Assembly: GCA_035570275.1 (NCBI GenBank)
Contig: DATMNI010000413.1
Span: 1 to 62,781, forward strand
From: DATMNI01 sp035570275
Lineage (GTDB): Bacteria; Acidobacteriota; Terriglobia; Bryobacterales; Bryobacteraceae
Length of the DNA stretch: 62,781 nt
Direction: 5' to 3'
A program made the translations under genes and the position numbers. Below, one piece after another: positions 59,900-62,781 of the stretch (position 1 is its first letter; every line of letters begins with the position of its first letter). The notes below the pieces were generated by a model. It saw nothing but the letters and a program-made list of their open reading frames with translations, was not told where the DNA came from and searched no databases.

Positions 59900-61117
59900 A
59901 TGGCTGTAAAAGCTCGCCGTAAGGCGGTTGTGGTGGACGTTGGAGGTGTGAAGGTGGGCGGCAATTATCCGATTGTGGTCCAATCCATGACCAACACCGA
60001 TACCGTCGATGTCCCCGGAACCGTCAATCAGGTGATGGCACTGGCGCGCGCCGGTTCGGAACTGGTGCGGGTGACCGTGAACACCGACCAGGCCGCCGCC
60101 GCGGTGCCGAAAATCGTCGACACCCTGGAACAGTTCGGCGTCCGCGTGCCCATTATCGGCGACTTCCACTATAACGGCCACCTGCTGCTCAAGAAGTACC
60201 CCGCATGCGCGCGCGCCTTGGCCAAGTATCGAATTAATCCCGGTAACTCCGATATCGGGCGCAAGACCGACGACAACTTCCGCACCATGATCGAAGTGGC
60301 CATCGAGAATAACAAGCCGGTGCGCATCGGCGTCAACTGGGGCTCGCTCGATTCGGCGCTGCTCACCCGTATGATGGACGAAAACTCGCTGCTGGCAGAG
60401 CCAAAGGACGCGCGCGAAGTCACGCTCGACGCGATCGTGGCCTCCGCCATCCAGTCCGCGGAGGCCGCCGAACGGCATGGCCTTAGCCACGATAAAATCA
60501 TTCTCAGCGCCAAGGTCAGCGGCGTGCAGGACCTGATCGACGTGTACCGGGCTCTGGCCGCGGTTTGCGACTATCCGCTGCACCTTGGCCTGACCGAAGC
60601 CGGAATGGGCAACAAGGGAGTCGTGGCCACCACTGCCGCCCTGGCGCCGGTGTTGCAAGACGGCATTGGCGACACCATTCGCGCGTCGCTGACGCCTCTG
60701 CCCAATGGGGACCGCACGGAAGAAGTAATCGTCTCGCAGCAGATTCTGCAATCGCTGGGGATACGCAGTTTCACGCCGCAAGTGACCGCCTGCCCGGGCT
60801 GCGGACGCACCACCAGCACTTTCTTCCAGGAAATGGCCGACCAGATCCAGACGTATCTGCGCGACCAGATGCCGGTATGGAAGGCCGGCCATCCGGGAGT
60901 TGCGGCTATGAAGGTGGCGGTGATGGGCTGCGTGGTGAACGGGCCGGGCGAATCCAAGCACTCCAACATCGGCATCTCACTGCCGGGCACGTTCGAAGAG
61001 CCAAAGGCGCCGGTCTACGTGGATGGGCGGCTGATGACTACCCTTAAGGGCGACCGCATCGTAGCTGAATTCATCGATATTCTGAATACCTACGTGACCA
61101 GCCATTACGCCACGTAG
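59900..61117 (+). CDS. ispG: 4-hydroxy-3-methylbut-2-enyl diphosphate synthase
   Basis: A 405-residue [4Fe-4S] enzyme of the MEP isoprenoid pathway, converting methylerythritol cyclodiphosphate to HMBPP. The N-terminal TIM-barrel shows VQSMTNTDT and ADFHYN-like GDFHYNG; the C-terminal cluster-binding part has CPGCGRTTSTFF and MGCVVNGPGES, with the catalytic Glu. It leads a probable operon with a DUF2203 gene (7 nt later) and a CYTH gene. ATG 59900 with GGAGGTTG upstream is the start. Confidence 0.96.
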   Translation: MAVKARRKAVVVDVGGVKVGGNYPIVVQSMTNTDTVDVPGTVNQVMALARAGSELVRVTVNTDQAAAAVPKIVDTLEQFGVRVPIIGDFHYNGHLLLKKYPACARALAKYRINPGNSDIGRKTDDNFRTMIEVAIENNKPVRIGVNWGSLDSALLTRMMDENSLLAEPKDAREVTLDAIVASAIQSAEAAERHGLSHDKIILSAKVSGVQDLIDVYRALAAVCDYPLHLGLTEAGMGNKGVVATTAALAPVLQDGIGDTIRASLTPLPNGDRTEEVIVSQQILQSLGIRSFTPQVTACPGCGRTTSTFFQEMADQIQTYLRDQMPVWKAGHPGVAAMKVAVMGCVVNGPGESKHSNIGISLPGTFEEPKAPVYVDGRLMTTLKGDRIVAEFIDILNTYVTSHYAT

Positions 61118-61124
61118 AACATCC

Positions 61125-61565
61125 ATGCCCAGACGCTTCACCCACGCGGAAGCCCAGAGCCTGATCCCCCAGGTGGGCGGACTGCTGCGCGATGCCATCG
61201 CCGCCCGGTCCGAGTACGCCGAAGCCGAGCGAACCATTCAGGAATTCACCGAGCGCGTGATGATGATGGGCGGCATCACGGTGGATCGGGAACGCGCCAT
61301 CGCGTCGCGCAACCGCCGTGATTCGGCAGCCACAGGGCTCCGGGGCGCTATCGAGCAGGTACAGGAAACCGGCTGCGTGCTGAAGGACCTGGATATCGGC
61401 CTGGTCGATTTTCCCACGCTTCTTCGGGGCGTGGAAGTCTACCTTTGCTGGAAACTGGGCGAGCCCGCCATCGAATTCTGGCACGGCGTGGATGAAGGAT
61501 TCCGCGGCCGCAAAGCCATCGACCAGGACTTTCTGGACCACCACTCGGGCGACCGCGCCCATTAG
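61125..61565 (+). CDS. DUF2203-family protein
   Basis: A 146-residue protein of the DUF2203 family: an N-terminal helix pair (FTHAEAQSLIPQVGGLLRDA), then GCVLKDLDIGLVDFPTLLRG and VYLCWKLGEPAIEFWHGVDE with GFRGRKAID, the conserved family block. The function is unknown. It lies between ispG and a CYTH gene with 7-nt gaps on both sides, so is co-transcribed, but this does not establish a role in isoprenoid synthesis. Confidence 0.9.
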   Translation: MPRRFTHAEAQSLIPQVGGLLRDAIAARSEYAEAERTIQEFTERVMMMGGITVDRERAIASRNRRDSAATGLRGAIEQVQETGCVLKDLDIGLVDFPTLLRGVEVYLCWKLGEPAIEFWHGVDEGFRGRKAIDQDFLDHHSGDRAH

Positions 61566-61572
61566 CTTCCGG

Positions 61573-62163
61573 ATGGCTCAAAGTTCCCACGAAACCGAGA
61601 TCAAGCTGGAGATGGCCGATGCGAAAACCGCGCGCCGGCTGCTGTTGGCTGCGGGATTCCGCGTTTCCCGTCCGCGGGTCTTCGAAGTCAACACGGTGTT
61701 CGACACGCCGGAGCTGTCTCATCGGCAGGCGGCTACCTTGCTCCGCGTGCGCGAGGCTGGAGGAACGGGCACCGTGACCTACAAAGGCCCTCCCGTGACC
61801 GGCCGGCACAAGAGCCGGGAAGAACTGGAAGTGGAGTTGGCGGACGCCGCCGCCATGGCGGCTATCCTGGGGCGGCTCGGCTTCCAACCTACCTGGCGTT
61901 ACGAAAAATACCGCACCGAGTTCCGCCAACCGCGCCGCGCCGGCATCGCCATGCTTGACGAGACCCCCATCGGCGTTTACCTGGAACTGGAGGGAACGGC
62001 TCCCTGGATCGACCGCACTGCCCGCCGCCTGGGTTTCCGGGAGACCGACTATAACACCGGCAGTTACGGCAGCTTGTACCGGGAATGGTGTGGCCGGCGC
62101 GGGCGGAAAGCCGGCGATATGGTGTTTTTAGCGATGATCAATCAGCTTGGCTCCGAGGTTTGA
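61573..62163 (+). CDS. CYTH-domain protein (class IV adenylate cyclase-like)
   Basis: A 196-residue CYTH/triphosphate-tunnel protein from ATG 61573. The signature EIKLE follows an N-terminal HETE (ExExK pattern). Further barrel strands include TLLRVREAGGTGTVTYKGPP, a triphosphate-binding Lys, and IGVYLELEGTAPWID. It may act on a triphosphate substrate (thiamine triphosphate or inorganic triphosphate) or make cAMP; the sequence alone does not decide. Third gene of the ispG operon. Confidence 0.87.
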   Translation: MAQSSHETEIKLEMADAKTARRLLLAAGFRVSRPRVFEVNTVFDTPELSHRQAATLLRVREAGGTGTVTYKGPPVTGRHKSREELEVELADAAAMAAILGRLGFQPTWRYEKYRTEFRQPRRAGIAMLDETPIGVYLELEGTAPWIDRTARRLGFRETDYNTGSYGSLYREWCGRRGRKAGDMVFLAMINQLGSEV

Positions 62164-62213
62164 ATCATAAGATACGAACAGGGCAGTTGGCTGGCGCGAG
62201 GAGGTAAGCCGCA

Positions 62214-62781
62214 ATGGTAGATGACGGATCGATATTGGTAACCGGGGCAGCGGGCCAACTGGGGTCGGTCGGACGCACTGTCACCGGCCTGCTCCTCGAT
62301 CGAGGGTTTCCGGTTCGCGCCATGGTGCGGCGCGACGACGAACGGGCGGCGTCCCTACGAGCCGCGGGCGCCCATGTGGTGGTCGGCGACCTCCTCGAAC
62401 CGGGTGATGTTTATCGCGCCGTCAGCGGCTTGCAGCCGGGTCTACTTCGGCATGTCCGTTTCCGCCGGGTACCTCGAGGCGGCCGTGACCATGGCGGCCG
62501 TGGCGCGGGAAGCCGGAGTGAGCGCGTTGGTCAGCATGTCCCAGATGACAGTCTCCGAGATGAGCATCCAGAACACCACCCCGAGCCATCAGCAGCGGCA
62601 GCACTGGTTGAGCGAGCAGGCGCTCGCGTGGTCGGGCCTGCCTGTCGTAACGATCCGGCCGACAATGTTCCTGGAGAGCTTTTTGCAATTAGCCGCTCCG
62701 ACCGTCCGCAACCGAGACCGCATCGAACTTCCGTTCGGGCGGGGCAAGACCTCTCCGGTTGCAGCGGCTGATGTCGCTCAG
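62214..62781 (+). pseudogene. frameshifted NmrA/SDR-like NAD(P)-binding protein (partial)
   Basis: ATG 62214 begins ILVTGAAGQLGSVGRTVTGL, an atypical SDR/NmrA Rossmann motif, and the family continues to GDLLEPGDVYRAVSG. Here one extra base (near 62430, in GGCTTGC) shifts the frame. In the new frame the family resumes as RVYFGMSVSAGYLEAAVTMA, then SALVSMSQMTVSEMSIQNTT and IRPTMFLESFLQL, and runs open to the window end. The gene may be a pseudogene or the indel may be a sequencing error. It would otherwise be an NAD(P)-dependent reductase or regulator. Confidence 0.75.

Noticed and set aside
1..62781. CRISPR array
   Set aside because: No regularly spaced identical repeats of 24-40 bp with unique spacers; the 24-bp units at 55368 are directly adjacent with no spacers.

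Overview
The window looks like a chromosomal segment of a GC-rich acidobacterium of the Solibacter/Bryobacter type. This is inferred from family content, not from a marker gene: two large ADOP-type (acidobacterial duplicated orphan permease) MacB-like permeases, one with a divergent PadR regulator; an Oar-like TonB-dependent receptor with an N-terminal carboxypeptidase-regulatory-like domain; a heme c / copper type II / TPR protein; a long two-domain ThyX; and many palindromic interspersed repeats. No rRNA, tRNA or CRISPR array was seen.

Layout. 1-9.6 kb: a response regulator, then a minus-strand pair (heme/copper/TPR protein and a FadB-like beta-oxidation enzyme, overlapping by 4 nt), then a plus-strand run of histidine phosphatase, hotdog thioesterase, SDR, a hypothetical protein, a secreted glycine-zipper protein and a second SDR. 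9.7-16.7 kb: ADOP permease, a decayed AbiEii-type toxin with its partner, divergent dut/thyX, a MITE-like element and a PemK toxin relic behind an intact antitoxin. 16.8-20.6 kb: a tightly overlapping five-gene operon for GDP-D-glycero-alpha-D-manno-heptose (oxidoreductase, HddA, HddC, GmhA, GmhB). 20.7-29.1 kb: secreted rhodanese, PadR/ADOP pair, a transposase relic nested in a palindromic repeat, an M1-like metallopeptidase, a zinc alcohol dehydrogenase and an EndoIII-like protein. 29.6-33 kb: two membrane subunits of a group 4 hydrogenase/complex-I-like module (HyfB, HyfC) without their catalytic partners. 33-42.9 kb: a FhlA-like sigma-54 activator divergent from a STAS protein and a complete RND tripartite efflux operon, followed by a TetR regulator. 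43.7-46.9 kb: radical SAM protein, ECF sigma factor and a DACNV/DAC (diadenylate cyclase-like) protein. 47.4-51 kb: Oar-like receptor. 51-52.5 and 54.9-55.9 kb: gene graveyards (GH3, VapBC, IS21 end, integrase relics). 52.6-54.9 kb: quinol-dependent NO reductase. 55.9-62.8 kb: truncated ArsR, a BlaI-BlaR1 pair in which the M56 sensor is fused to an RND/HlyD adaptor domain, an MBL-fold hydrolase, the ispG-DUF2203-CYTH operon and a frameshifted NmrA-like gene cut by the window end.

Most noteworthy: (1) the radical SAM / ECF sigma / DAC-domain cluster, a candidate cyclic-dinucleotide-linked signalling unit with altered DAC motifs; (2) the BlaR1-HlyD fusion, which also carries an in-frame copy of an interspersed palindromic repeat; (3) a bipartite palindromic repeat that appears interrupted by a segment with a REP-associated transposase motif; (4) four toxin-antitoxin loci, all damaged; (5) readable promoter/operator architecture between PadR and its permease. 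All family calls are by eye from motifs; none was checked by database search.
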